Below are positions 6,738 through 15,294 of a stretch of DNA of 64,000 bases, piece by piece (the stretch's first letter is position 1; each line of letters opens with the position of its first letter). Source of the DNA: Limimaricola pyoseonensis (lineage in GTDB: Bacteria; Pseudomonadota; Alphaproteobacteria; Rhodobacterales; Rhodobacteraceae); contig NZ_FNAT01000001.1 of NCBI RefSeq assembly GCF_900102015.1, forward strand, positions 434,001 to 498,000, read 5' to 3'. The notes beneath the pieces are model-generated. The model had not been told where the DNA came from. It worked only from the letters and a program-made list of their open reading frames with translations, and ran no database searches. The position numbers were made by a program, and so were the translations under genes.

Positions 6738-9203
6738 ATGGCCGCTCTGTTCCGCTGGCTTCTGCGCCTGACCACGGGGGCGATCCTGCTCGGCCTCGCC
6801 CTGTTCTTGCTGGCCTACTGGTTCGCCGGTCGCTCCTTGCCGGACTATTCGGCCCGGCTGCGGGTCGAGGGGGTCTCGGCCCCGGTCGAGATCGTGCGCG
6901 ACAACGCCAACGTCCCGCATGTCTTCGGCCGCACCGACCGCGACGTGTTCTTCGCGCTGGGGTTCGCCCATGCGCAGGACCGGCTGTGGCAGATGACCAT
7001 GCTGCGCCGCACGGTTCAGGGGCGGCTGTCCGAGCTGTTCGGCCCGCGCACGGTCTCCAGCGACGTCCTGATGCGCCGCCTCGGCCTCTACCAGGCCGCC
7101 ATCCGCTCGGTCGAGGACCAGGACGGCCAGACCCGGGCCGCGCTCGAGGCCTATGCCGCGGGCGTCAACACATGGCTCGAGGAGGTGAATGCCGGCGCGC
7201 GCGGACGCGGCGCGCCGGAGATGTGGTTCTTCAACCAGCCGGTCGCGCCCTGGCAGCCCGCCGACAGCCTCGCGCTGCTCAAGCTGGTGGCCTGGCAGCA
7301 GACCGACCAGCTGCAGACCGAGGTGCTGCGCGCGCGCGTCTCTCTCGCGGTCGAGCCCGAGCGGCTGCGCGACGTCCTGCCCGACGTGCCGGGCCCGGGC
7401 CTGATGGCCCTGCCCCGCTACGCCGATCTGGTCCCCGAGATCCCGCAGCGCCGCGCCGTGGCCGCGGCCGAACCCGACCCGCTTTCCGCCAGCCTGCCGG
7501 CCGGCTTCGCCGGCGCCTCGAACGCCTGGGCCGCCGGGCCGGGCCGTTCGGCCACCGGCGCGACGCTTCTGGCCAACGACCCGCACCGCATGCTGAGCGC
7601 GCCCTCGATCTGGTACCTCGCCCGGCTGGAGCTGCGCTCCGGCGGCGTGATCGGCGCCACCATTCCCGGCATCCCGCTGGTGCTGGCCGGGCGCAGCGCC
7701 GATCTCGGCTGGGGCATCACCGCTTCCTTCGCCGACGCGCTCGACCTCTACGCCGAGGAGGTGAACCCGAAGAACGCCGGCGAGTACCGCACCCCCGGCG
7801 GCTGGGCCGCCTTCGAGAGCCGCGACAGCATCGTCGAGATCGCCGGTGCCCCGGCGCTGACCCTGAACCTGCAGCGGACCGAGAACGGGCCCGTCCTGCC
7901 GGCCGAGCAGTTCGCGCTCGAGGCGGTGCGCCCGCCCGGGCACGTCATGGCGCTGGCCTGGACCGGCCTGTCGGAGGACGACACCAGCATGACCGCCGGG
8001 CTGCGGCTGATGCAGGCGCGCTCGATCGAGGAAGGCATCCGCGCCGGCCGGCTGCAGCTCGCGCCGCACCAGAACCTGATCCTCGCCGACCGCAACCGCG
8101 TCGCGCTGAAGACCGTCGGCGCGACGCCGATGCGCGACCCGGGTCATCGCAGCGAGGGCCGGATGCCGACGCTGGGCCACGAAGCCGTGAACCGCTGGCA
8201 GGGCCGGATGTCCTATGCCGCCCTGCCCGAACAGGTCGACCCGGTGGGCGGGCTGGTCGGCAACACCAACAACAAGACCGTCGACCGCCCCTTCCCCGAC
8301 CACGTCTCGCACGACTGGGGTGACACGCAGCGCATCGCGCGCTGGCGCGGGCTGATGCAGTCGCGCGAGGTGCATACCCGAGAAAGCTTCATCGAGGCGC
8401 AGCTCGACGCCGTCAGCCCGACCGCGCGGGCGCTCCTGCCGCTGGTCGGCGCCGACCTGTGGTACAGCGGCGCCCCGGCCGCCGAGGGCACGACCGAGCG
8501 CCGCCGCCAGCGTGCGCTGGAACTGCTCGGCGAGTGGAACGGCGAGATGAACGAGCACCTGCCCGAGCCGCTGATCTACGCCGCCTGGATGCGGGCGCTG
8601 CAGGACCGGCTGATCCGCGACGAGCTGGGGCCGCTCGCGGCCGAGTTCCGCCATCTGCGCCCGCTCTTCATCGACCGGGTGTTCCGCGACGAGGGCGGCG
8701 CCTCGGCCTGGTGCGACATCCAGCAATCCGCGGTCGAGGAAAGCTGCGCCGACATCGCGCGCATGGCGCTCGACGACGCGCTGATCTGGATCTCCGAGAC
8801 CTATGGCGGCGAGCTGGAGAGCCTGCGCTGGGGCGACGCGCATGTCGCGCGGCAGGACCATCCGGTGCTGGGCGGCACGCCGCTCCTGAGCTGGTTCGTC
8901 AACATCCGCCAGAGCAGCTCTGGCGGCGACAACACGCTCCTGCGCGGCCTGACCGACGGGCGGGCGCCGAACCCGTTCCACAACGTCCATGCCGCCGGCT
9001 ATCGCGGGATCTACGATTTCGCCGACCCCGACAGCTCGGTCTTCGTCATTTCAACGGGCCAGTCGGGCCACCCGCTGTCGCGCCACTACGACGATCTGGG
9101 CGAGCTGTGGCGCCGCGGCGAATACATCCCGATGTCGCTCGACCCCTCGCTCGCGCGTGGCGCCTCGGTCGGCATCACCCAGCTCCTGCCCGCGCCGAAC
9201 TGA
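6738..9203 (+). CDS. Penicillin acylase family amidohydrolase (membrane-anchored)
   Basis: An 821-residue N-terminal-nucleophile hydrolase that cleaves an amide bond; family members act on beta-lactam side chains or acyl-homoserine lactones. The precursor has the expected order: alpha-chain region with DNANVPHVFGRTDRDVFFALG (about 55-75), a spacer, and the beta-chain start at Ser261 within AGASNAWA. Ser261 would become the nucleophile after autocleavage. The N-terminus is a single hydrophobic helix (about 10-30) without a clear cleavage site, which suggests a membrane-anchored periplasmic enzyme. GGAGG precedes the ATG. The substrate is unknown; quorum-signal acylase activity is possible but not shown. 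Confidence 0.87.
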   Translation: MAALFRWLLRLTTGAILLGLALFLLAYWFAGRSLPDYSARLRVEGVSAPVEIVRDNANVPHVFGRTDRDVFFALGFAHAQDRLWQMTMLRRTVQGRLSELFGPRTVSSDVLMRRLGLYQAAIRSVEDQDGQTRAALEAYAAGVNTWLEEVNAGARGRGAPEMWFFNQPVAPWQPADSLALLKLVAWQQTDQLQTEVLRARVSLAVEPERLRDVLPDVPGPGLMALPRYADLVPEIPQRRAVAAAEPDPLSASLPAGFAGASNAWAAGPGRSATGATLLANDPHRMLSAPSIWYLARLELRSGGVIGATIPGIPLVLAGRSADLGWGITASFADALDLYAEEVNPKNAGEYRTPGGWAAFESRDSIVEIAGAPALTLNLQRTENGPVLPAEQFALEAVRPPGHVMALAWTGLSEDDTSMTAGLRLMQARSIEEGIRAGRLQLAPHQNLILADRNRVALKTVGATPMRDPGHRSEGRMPTLGHEAVNRWQGRMSYAALPEQVDPVGGLVGNTNNKTVDRPFPDHVSHDWGDTQRIARWRGLMQSREVHTRESFIEAQLDAVSPTARALLPLVGADLWYSGAPAAEGTTERRRQRALELLGEWNGEMNEHLPEPLIYAAWMRALQDRLIRDELGPLAAEFRHLRPLFIDRVFRDEGGASAWCDIQQSAVEESCADIARMALDDALIWISETYGGELESLRWGDAHVARQDHPVLGGTPLLSWFVNIRQSSSGGDNTLLRGLTDGRAPNPFHNVHAAGYRGIYDFADPDSSVFVISTGQSGHPLSRHYDDLGELWRRGEYIPMSLDPSLARGASVGITQLLPAPN

Positions 9204-9262
9204 CGCGGGACCCGTCGCGCCCTGCGCGCCGTTGCCCCACCGACAACGGAAAGGAGCAGGCG

Positions 9263-9595
9263 ATGAGCAGCAAGTCGCATGACGAGATCTGGGACGAGTG
9301 GGGCGATCTGGTGAACATGGCGCCCAAGGAACTCGAGGAGTGGCTCGAGACCGAGGAAAGCAAGGAGGTGGGCGATTCCGACAGCGGCGAGAGCACCGGC
9401 CACAAGTCGGGCCGGCGCATCGTCGAGATCAAGCGCACCAACAAGGGCGACCTCACCGACGACCAGTGGGACCACATGGCGAAGGTCGTGGGCTACATCA
9501 AGCGCCACAAATCGCAGGGCGGCCCCAAGGATGACGCCGAGCATTCCAAGTGGCGCTACTCGCTGATGAACTGGGGCCACGACCCGCTGAAGTGA
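9263..9595 (+). CDS. DUF3140 family protein
   Basis: A 110-residue, highly charged soluble protein with no signal peptide. The N-terminus contains MAPKELEEWLETEESKEVG, which fits the DUF3140 family as I remember it; the function of that family is unknown. The C-terminal half is rich in Lys, His and Asp (DDQWDHMAKVVGYIKRHK). AAGGAG lies seven bases before the ATG at 9263, which decides this start against longer upstream frames. It lies 59 bases after the acylase gene and could share its transcript, with no evident functional link. Confidence 0.8.
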   Translation: MSSKSHDEIWDEWGDLVNMAPKELEEWLETEESKEVGDSDSGESTGHKSGRRIVEIKRTNKGDLTDDQWDHMAKVVGYIKRHKSQGGPKDDAEHSKWRYSLMNWGHDPLK

Positions 9596-9599
9596 AGCC

Positions 9600-9959
9600 T
9601 CAGACCGCCTGGCAGATCTCGATCCGGTTGCCGAAGGGATCGGCCAGGTAGACCCGGCGTAGCCCCGGCAGGTCGATGTCGGGGCGGCAGGCCACCCCGG
9701 CTTTCTCCAGCCCCGCGACGGCGGCGTCGAGATCGGCGACGCGGAAGGCGGGATGCGCCTTCCGCGCCGGCACGAAGGGCGTCTCCACCCCGAGATGCAG
9801 GCGCAGCCCGGGCGCACGGAACCAGACGCCGCCGCGCTCCTTCAGCGCCTCGGGCTTCGCCTCCTCCTCCAGCCCCAGCAGGTCGCCATAGAAGCCGCGC
9901 GCCGCCGCCTCGCCGCCTTGCGGCATAGCCAGTTGCACATGGTGCAGATCGAAGATCAT
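9600..9959 (-). CDS. VOC family (glyoxalase/bleomycin-resistance fold) protein
   Basis: A 119-residue single-domain vicinal-oxygen-chelate protein. The two beta-alpha-beta-beta-beta modules are visible: LHHVQLAMPQG near the start with the first metal-ligand histidine, RLHLGVETPF in the middle, and the C-terminal VYLADPFGNRIEICQ with the last acidic ligand. Members include metal-dependent lyases, isomerases and resistance proteins, and nothing nearby specifies the reaction. It converges with the DUF3140 gene, the stops being only a few bases apart. Confidence 0.82.
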   Translation of the reverse strand: MIFDLHHVQLAMPQGGEAAARGFYGDLLGLEEEAKPEALKERGGVWFRAPGLRLHLGVETPFVPARKAHPAFRVADLDAAVAGLEKAGVACRPDIDLPGLRRVYLADPFGNRIEICQAV

Positions 9960-10067
9960 CGCCGGTTTCCCATTGTTGCCGTCAGGCGGGGCCGCTGTTG
10001 CGGGCCCTGCCCCGTGACTTCGACCTAGGGCCGGTCTAGGGTGCTACGCAACCGGAAGGGAGTGCCG

Positions 10068-10679
10068 ATGTCCGAGCAGACCGGCCATTGGGATAGCGTC
10101 TACCGCGATCGCGCCGAAACCGATGTCAGCTGGTACGAGCCCCGGCCCGAGACCTCGCTGCGGCTGATCGCGGACGCGGGCGTATCGCATACGGCCCCGG
10201 TCATCGATATCGGCGGCGGGGCGTCGCGGCTGGCCGAGGCGCTGTTCGCGGAAGGTTACAGCGACCTGACCGTGCTGGACCTCTCGCCCCATGCGCTGGC
10301 GCGGGCCGCGACTCGCCTGCCCGAAGGCGCGCCGGTCGAATGGATCGCCGGCAACGTCCTGGCCTGGGCGCCGGCGCGGCAATACGCGCTCTGGCACGAC
10401 CGCGCGGCCTTTCATTTCCTGACCGACCCGTTCGACCAGGGGCGCTACGCGCAGACCCTCGCCGCCGCGCTGGCGCCGGGCGGCCATGCCGTGATCGCGA
10501 CCTTCGCCCCGGAGGGGCCCGACCGCTGCAGCGGCCTGCCGGTGGCGCGCTGGGACGGGCCCGCCCTCGCGGCGCATTTCGGTCCGGGCTTCGAACTGGC
10601 GGTCTCGGAGCGGCACGCCCACACCACGCCCGGCGGCGTGGTGCAGCGCTTTCACTACGGGGTGCTGCGGCGGCTCTGA
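10068..10679 (+). CDS. Class I SAM-dependent methyltransferase
   Basis: A 203-residue Rossmann-fold methyltransferase. Motif I (VIDIGGGASRLAEAL, about 45-59) and motif II (LTVLDLSPHALARA) that bind S-adenosylmethionine are clear, and the WHDRAAFHFL segment corresponds to motif IV/V of this subfamily. The ATG at 10068 is preceded by GGAAGGGAG and was preferred to a frame opening 27 bases earlier. The C-terminus (HTTPGGVVQRFHYGVLRRL) is compact, suggesting a small-molecule substrate. The acceptor is unknown. It converges with hflX, and both 3' ends lie within one 12-bp inverted repeat. Confidence 0.83.
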   Translation: MSEQTGHWDSVYRDRAETDVSWYEPRPETSLRLIADAGVSHTAPVIDIGGGASRLAEALFAEGYSDLTVLDLSPHALARAATRLPEGAPVEWIAGNVLAWAPARQYALWHDRAAFHFLTDPFDQGRYAQTLAAALAPGGHAVIATFAPEGPDRCSGLPVARWDGPALAAHFGPGFELAVSERHAHTTPGGVVQRFHYGVLRRL

Positions 10680-10707
10680 GCCCCGCCGGGGCGTCGGCTC
10701 AGAGCCG
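10671..10707. terminator. Bidirectional hairpin spanning two convergent stop codons
   Basis: CGGCTCTGAGCC (10671-10682) and GGCTCAGAGCCG (10696-10707) form a perfect 12-bp inverted repeat around a 13-base spacer. The left arm contains the last codons and stop of the methyltransferase gene; the right arm contains the last codons and stop of hflX on the other strand. There is no T-run, so termination by this hairpin is likely but unproven. Confidence 0.5.
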
Positions 10708-11982
10708 TTCGAAACGGGCCTTCTGCGCGGCCGACCAGCGCACCTCCATGCGGTGCCCGTCCTCGGTCTGCTCGTCCGCCTCGACCAGCCCCTGCTCGAA
10801 CAGCCAGGCGCGGCGCTTGCCATCCGCGAAGTCGAGCGTCAGCTCCTCGCGGTGCTTGACGCCGCCAAGCGCCTCGGACACGGCGCCGAGCAACTCATCG
10901 ATGCCCGAGCCGTCGAGCGCAGAGACCGCGGCGGCGTTCTCGGTGCGCGCGGCGCGCTCCAGCGCGGCCGAGCGGTTTTCCTCGGCCAGGGCGTCGATCT
11001 TGTTCCAGACCTCGATCTTCGGCGTGTCGTCGGGCAGCCCGAGCCCGGTGAGGATGGTCTCCACGTCGCGGGCCTGTTCGGCGGTCTGCGGGTGGCCGAT
11101 GTCGCGCACATGCAGCACCAGATCGGCGTCGAGCACCTCTTCGAGCGTGGCGCGGAACGCCGCGACCAGCTCGGTCGGCAGGTCGGAGATGAAGCCCACC
11201 GTGTCCGACAGGATCACCTCGTCGCCGGTCGGCAGCACCACCCGCCGCATGGTCGGGTCGAGCGTGGCGAAGAGCATGTCCTTGGCCATCACCTCGGCCC
11301 CGGTCAGCCGGTTGAACAGCGTCGACTTGCCGGCGTTGGTGTAGCCCACCAGCGCCACGATCGGGAACGGCACCTTGGCGCGGCTGGCGCGGTGCAGCGC
11401 GCGGGTCTTCACCACCTTGTCGAGCTGTCGGCGCAGCCGCACGAGCTGTTCGTCGATGGCGCGCCGGTCGGCCTCGATCTGCGTCTCGCCGGGGCCACCG
11501 ACGAAGCCCAAGCCCCCGCGCTGCCGCTCGAGGTGGGTCCAGGCGCGGACAAGCCGGCCGCGCTGGTAGTTCAGCGCCGCCATCTCGACCTGCAGCACGC
11601 CTTCGCGCGTCGCGGCGCGGTCGCCGAAGATCTCGAGGATCAGCCCGGTCCGATCGAGGATCTTGACCTTCCATTCCTTCTCGAGATTGCGCTGCTGCAC
11701 CGGCCCGAGATGGCCGTCGATCAGCACCAGCTCGACCTCGTTGGCCTGCAGCCGGGTCTTCAGCTCCTCGATCTTGCCGGTGCCGAACAGCATGCCGGGA
11801 TGGCGCTTGGGCAGGCGCACGATTTCGGAGCCGACGACGTCGAGCCCCGGCAGGGCGGCCGCGAGCGCGACCGCCTCCTCAAGCGCAGAGACCGGCTCGC
11901 GCCGGTCCTGTTCGCTCTTCACCTCGGGATGGATCACCCAGGCGCGGGTGTCCGGTCTCTCGGGAATGTAATAGTCGGTCAA
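10699..11982 (-). CDS. hflX: GTPase HflX
   Basis: HflX is a ribosome-associated GTPase that splits stalled 70S ribosomes under stress. The 427-residue protein has the N-terminal HflX domain, with the glycine-rich linker [18 protein letters not shown], and then the G domain: G1 [11 protein letters not shown]3 DTVGF and G4 NKID. The start is a TTG at 11982, overlapping the hfq stop in a TTGA tetranucleotide, so translation is probably coupled to hfq. Its order after hfq matches the common hfq-hflX pair. The C-terminal [15 protein letters not shown] extension is short and basic. Confidence 0.95.
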   Translation of the reverse strand: MTDYYIPERPDTRAWVIHPEVKSEQDRREPVSALEEAVALAAALPGLDVVGSEIVRLPKRHPGMLFGTGKIEELKTRLQANEVELVLIDGHLGPVQQRNLEKEWKVKILDRTGLILEIFGDRAATREGVLQVEMAALNYQRGRLVRAWTHLERQRGGLGFVGGPGETQIEADRRAIDEQLVRLRRQLDKVVKTRALHRASRAKVPFPIVALVGYTNAGKSTLFNRLTGAEVMAKDMLFATLDPTMRRVVLPTGDEVILSDTVGFISDLPTELVAAFRATLEEVLDADLVLHVRDIGHPQTAEQARDVETILTGLGLPDDTPKIEVWNKIDALAEENRSAALERAARTENAAAVSALDGSGIDELLGAVSEALGGVKHREELTLDFADGKRRAWLFEQGLVEADEQTEDGHRMEVRWSAAQKARFERL

Positions 11983-12212
11983 TCTTCACCGTCGTAGAGG
12001 TTCACGGGCTGCGAGGGCATGATCGTCGAGATCGCGCTCTTGTAGACGAGCTGGCTCTGGCCGTCTCGGCGCAGCAGCACGCAGAAATTGTCGAACCAGG
12101 TGATCACGCCCTGCAGCTTGACGCCATTGATCAGGAAGATCGTCACCGGCACCTTGATCTTGCGCACATGATTCAGGAAGGCGTCCTGAAGGTTCTGCTT
12201 GTCACCGGCCAT
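11979..12212 (-). CDS. hfq: RNA chaperone Hfq
   Basis: Hfq forms a hexameric ring that pairs small RNAs with mRNAs. The 77-residue protein has the Sm1 motif ([15 protein letters not shown]) and Sm2 motif ([10 protein letters not shown]). The histidine of the classical YKHAIST motif is serine here (Ser59). The acidic C-terminus (NLYDGED) is short, as is usual in alphaproteobacteria. The start at 12212 follows AAAGGGA; upstream in-frame sequence is Arg-rich and non-coding in character. About 100 bases separate it from trkH, enough for its own promoter as well as read-through. It overlaps hflX. Confidence 0.96.
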   Translation of the reverse strand: MAGDKQNLQDAFLNHVRKIKVPVTIFLINGVKLQGVITWFDNFCVLLRRDGQSQLVYKSAISTIMPSQPVNLYDGED

Positions 12213-12312
12213 CACCGTCCCTTTGTTCTTGCGGCCGCGGATCGGCCTTGCCCTCGTTTGCGCCCGAGTATGGAGCGGTGCGGGTGGAGATTCCAGCCCC
12301 AATCGCGCCGCG

Positions 12313-13833
12313 TCAGCTGCGCCAGGAGGCGGGGTTGAGCAGCGCGATGATCGCCAGCGTCTCGAGCCGGCCGAGCACCATCGCCGCGGCGAGCACCATC
12401 TTCGCCGCGTTGGGGATGCCGGCGTAGGAGATCGGGTATTGCGCGCCGATCTCGGCCAGCGGGCCGGTGGTCGACAGCGCCGCCACCGTCAGCGTCATCG
12501 CCACCTCGAACTGCACCCCGGTGAAGGACAGCGCCAGCATCACCGCCGTCACCGACAGCGCGAAGAGCATGAAGAAGATCCACGAGATGAAGGCGCCCTC
12601 GCGCCGGATGCGGCGCGCCTCGATGCCGTCACCGCCGATCGAATGTGGATGCACGAGGCGCTCGAGCTCGCGCTTGCCATGCATCCACAGCGCGTAGACC
12701 CTGAGCAGCTTCACCCCGCCCGCCGTGGTCGCGACGCCGCCGCCGATCAGCGCGAGCCCGACGAGGATCAGCCCCGGCGTGTCGAGCCCCGACCAGTCCG
12801 CCGCGCCGATCCAGAACCGGCTCTCGAAGCCGGTGGTGGTCAGGAAGGAGGTGACCGTGAACAGCGCGCCCCACAGCGCGGTGAAGGCCAGCGGCAGGTC
12901 GGCCTCGGCCCGGTCCTCGACCGCGCCGAAGAAGTGCCGCAGAAACAGAAGGCCCGGCACGATCAGCATCAGGGCCAGACCCATCCGGAGTTCGGGGTCG
13001 CGCAGGAGCCGCCCGCCGGTGTCGCCGAACATCTTGCGCGCGAAGGTCAGCCGCGACAGCGCGAAGACTAGGAACATCAGGATCAGCATCTCGCCCAGAA
13101 GCCCCGATTCGCCGAAGCGCAGCCCGCCCACCGGGCTGATGCCGCTGGTCGCCATGACCGACATGGCGTGGCAGATCGCGACGAAGGGCCGGTCGCCGGC
13201 CGCGACCAGACCGGCCCAGAGGAGCCCGGTCAGCCCGGCATAGACCGGCACCAGCTTGGCCGCGTAGCGCAGGAGCCGTTCCGAGGGGTCGGCCATCCGG
13301 CCCATCGCCGAGAGCCGCGCGCCGCCCGCGCCGATGATCGAGGGGCTGCGCACCTCGAAGCCGCCGAGGTTCATCGGGGCCAGCACCGAGACGGCGGTGA
13401 TCCAGACCAAGAGCCCGCCGAGCCAGCCCACCGTGGCGCGCCACAGATGCAGGCTCTCGTCCAGCCTGTAGGGGTTGTCGTAGACCGTGGCGCCGGTGGT
13501 GGTGAAGCTCGACACCATCTCGAACCAGGCATTGAGGAAGCTCGTCGTCCCCAGCGCCTCGTGGAACGGCACGGCGAACATCACCGGCAGCACGGTGAAG
13601 GCCGCGACCAGCGCCGAGAGCTGGCTGCGCGGCACGCTGGCGGGCCGGTAGTTCGCGGTGGCCAGCCCGATCAGCAGCGCCAGCACGCCCGACAGGATCG
13701 CGCCGTACAGGAAGGTGCGCGAGGTGGTGAAATCCTCGAGCACCAGCGCGTGCAGCGCCGGCAGCAGCATCGCCACCGCCCCGATCGCCATCAGCAGCAC
13801 GAAGAAGGGAATGCGGGTCAGGCGGTGGTGCAT
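12313..13833 (-). CDS. trkH: Trk-type potassium uptake membrane subunit
   Basis: TrkH is the ion-conducting subunit of the Trk system, importing potassium across the inner membrane. The 506-residue protein is strongly hydrophobic with repeated membrane-pore-membrane units; the pore signatures [15 protein letters not shown] and [17 protein letters not shown] contain the selectivity-filter glycines. Length fits the family. It lies four bases after the stop of trkA, so the channel and its nucleotide-gated regulator are co-translated. Placement behind ntrYX and before hfq is the expected order for this lineage. Confidence 0.95.
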   Translation of the reverse strand: MHHRLTRIPFFVLLMAIGAVAMLLPALHALVLEDFTTSRTFLYGAILSGVLALLIGLATANYRPASVPRSQLSALVAAFTVLPVMFAVPFHEALGTTSFLNAWFEMVSSFTTTGATVYDNPYRLDESLHLWRATVGWLGGLLVWITAVSVLAPMNLGGFEVRSPSIIGAGGARLSAMGRMADPSERLLRYAAKLVPVYAGLTGLLWAGLVAAGDRPFVAICHAMSVMATSGISPVGGLRFGESGLLGEMLILMFLVFALSRLTFARKMFGDTGGRLLRDPELRMGLALMLIVPGLLFLRHFFGAVEDRAEADLPLAFTALWGALFTVTSFLTTTGFESRFWIGAADWSGLDTPGLILVGLALIGGGVATTAGGVKLLRVYALWMHGKRELERLVHPHSIGGDGIEARRIRREGAFISWIFFMLFALSVTAVMLALSFTGVQFEVAMTLTVAALSTTGPLAEIGAQYPISYAGIPNAAKMVLAAAMVLGRLETLAIIALLNPASWRS

Positions 13834-13837
13834 GGGC

Positions 13838-15214
13838 TCAGAAGAAATCGATCGAGACCTGGAGCAGGCGCTCGACCTCGGGCACGTCGTCGGCCATGGC
13901 GAAGAGCGCGACCATGTCGCCCTCCTCGATCCTGAGCGCGCCGTGGATCTTCATCATCCGCCCGTCCTTGACCACGCCGCCGACCAGCACGCCCTCGGGG
14001 AAGGCGATGTCGCGGATGCGCTGCCCGGCGATCGGCGAGGTGCCCAGCACCTGCGCCTCGATCAGCTCGGCCTCGGCGTCGCCGATCGAATAGACGCCGC
14101 GCACCCGGCCATGCCGGATGTGACGCAGGATCGAGCTCACGGTGGTGGCGCGCGGGTTGATGTAGGCGTCGATGTCCATCGCCTGCATCAAGGGCACCAG
14201 CGTCGGGTCGTTGACGAGACAGATCGCCAGCGGGCAGCCGAGCGCCTTGGCGCGGACCGCGGCCAGAAGGTTGGTCTTGTCGTCGTCGGTGACCACCAGC
14301 ACCGCGTCGGCGGTGCCGATCTGCGCCTCCTCGAGCAGGCCCGCATCGAGCCCGTCGCCGTTGAGCACGATGGTGCGGTCGAGCTGGTCCGCGGCGCGCT
14401 CGGCGGCGGCGCGGTCGCGCTCGATCATCTTGACCCGGACCCGCTCGACCCGGGTTTCCAGCGCGCGCGCCACGCCGAGCCCGACATTGCCGCCGCCGAT
14501 TACCACGATCCGGTCCTGCTTGGCCGGGCGCTTGCCGAAGATCTCGAGCGTGCGCTCCATGTCGGCTGTGTCGGTGAAGACGTAGATCGAGTCGCCCGGA
14601 AAGATCTGGTCCTCGGGGCTCGGCGCGAAGAGCCGGCCACGGCGGCGGATGCCCACCACGATCGCGCGCAGCGTCGAGAACAGGTCGGTGAGCTGCCGCA
14701 GCGGCGTGTTGATCACCGGGCAGTCCTCGTCGATCGAGATGCCCAGCAGGTGGCCGCGCCCGTCGAGGAAGCTCTCGGCGTCGAAGGCCGAGGGCGCCGC
14801 CAGCCGCTGCAGCGCGGCGTCGGCCACCTCCTTCTCGGGCGAGATCACCACGTCGATCGGCATGTGATCGCGGCGGTAGAGGTCGGAATAGATCGCGTCG
14901 AGATAGGACTGCGCCCTGAGCCGCGCGATCTTGCGCTGGATCGCGAAGACCGAATGGGCCACCTGGCAGGTGACCATGTTGACCTCGTCGCTATGGGTGG
15001 CGGCGATGATCATGTCGGCGTCGCGCGCCCCCGCGCGGTCGAGCACGTCGGGATAGCTCGCGAAACCGGTGATGCCCTGCACGTCGAGCGTGTCGGTGGC
15101 GCGGCGCACCAGGTCGGGGTTGCTGTCGACCACCGTCACGTCGTTGCGTTCGCCCGACAGGTGGCGGGCGATCTGCCAACCCACCTGCCCGGCGCCACAG
15201 ATGATGACCTTCAT
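13838..15214 (-). CDS. trkA: Trk system potassium transport regulator TrkA
   Basis: TrkA is the cytoplasmic NAD(H)/ATP-binding gating ring on TrkH. The 458 residues contain two tandem RCK units. The first begins MKVIICGAGQVGWQIARHL (Rossmann GxGxxG) and ends in a TrkA-C domain; the second begins near residue 230 (DRIVVIGGGNVGLGVARAL) with its own TrkA-C domain (LVGGVVKDGRMMKIHGAL). An 80-base gap with a GC-rich hairpin separates it from ntrX, so it may be expressed partly apart from the nitrogen genes. It is followed directly by trkH. Confidence 0.96.
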   Translation of the reverse strand: MKVIICGAGQVGWQIARHLSGERNDVTVVDSNPDLVRRATDTLDVQGITGFASYPDVLDRAGARDADMIIAATHSDEVNMVTCQVAHSVFAIQRKIARLRAQSYLDAIYSDLYRRDHMPIDVVISPEKEVADAALQRLAAPSAFDAESFLDGRGHLLGISIDEDCPVINTPLRQLTDLFSTLRAIVVGIRRRGRLFAPSPEDQIFPGDSIYVFTDTADMERTLEIFGKRPAKQDRIVVIGGGNVGLGVARALETRVERVRVKMIERDRAAAERAADQLDRTIVLNGDGLDAGLLEEAQIGTADAVLVVTDDDKTNLLAAVRAKALGCPLAICLVNDPTLVPLMQAMDIDAYINPRATTVSSILRHIRHGRVRGVYSIGDAEAELIEAQVLGTSPIAGQRIRDIAFPEGVLVGGVVKDGRMMKIHGALRIEEGDMVALFAMADDVPEVERLLQVSIDFF

Positions 15215-15294
15215 CCTCGCTCCGCCTTGCCCGGACCGCGCGCGGGGCGGCGGTCACACCGCCCCGGAGTGGCAGAGCGCGACGCTCCGGTCAA

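Noticed and set aside
5933-8990. Very long open frames (over 750 codons) across the dehydrogenase and acylase genes, in other frames on both strands
   Set aside because: They overlap well-supported genes, are rich in Arg/Gly/Ala/His, and lack family motifs; typical shadows of high-GC coding DNA.
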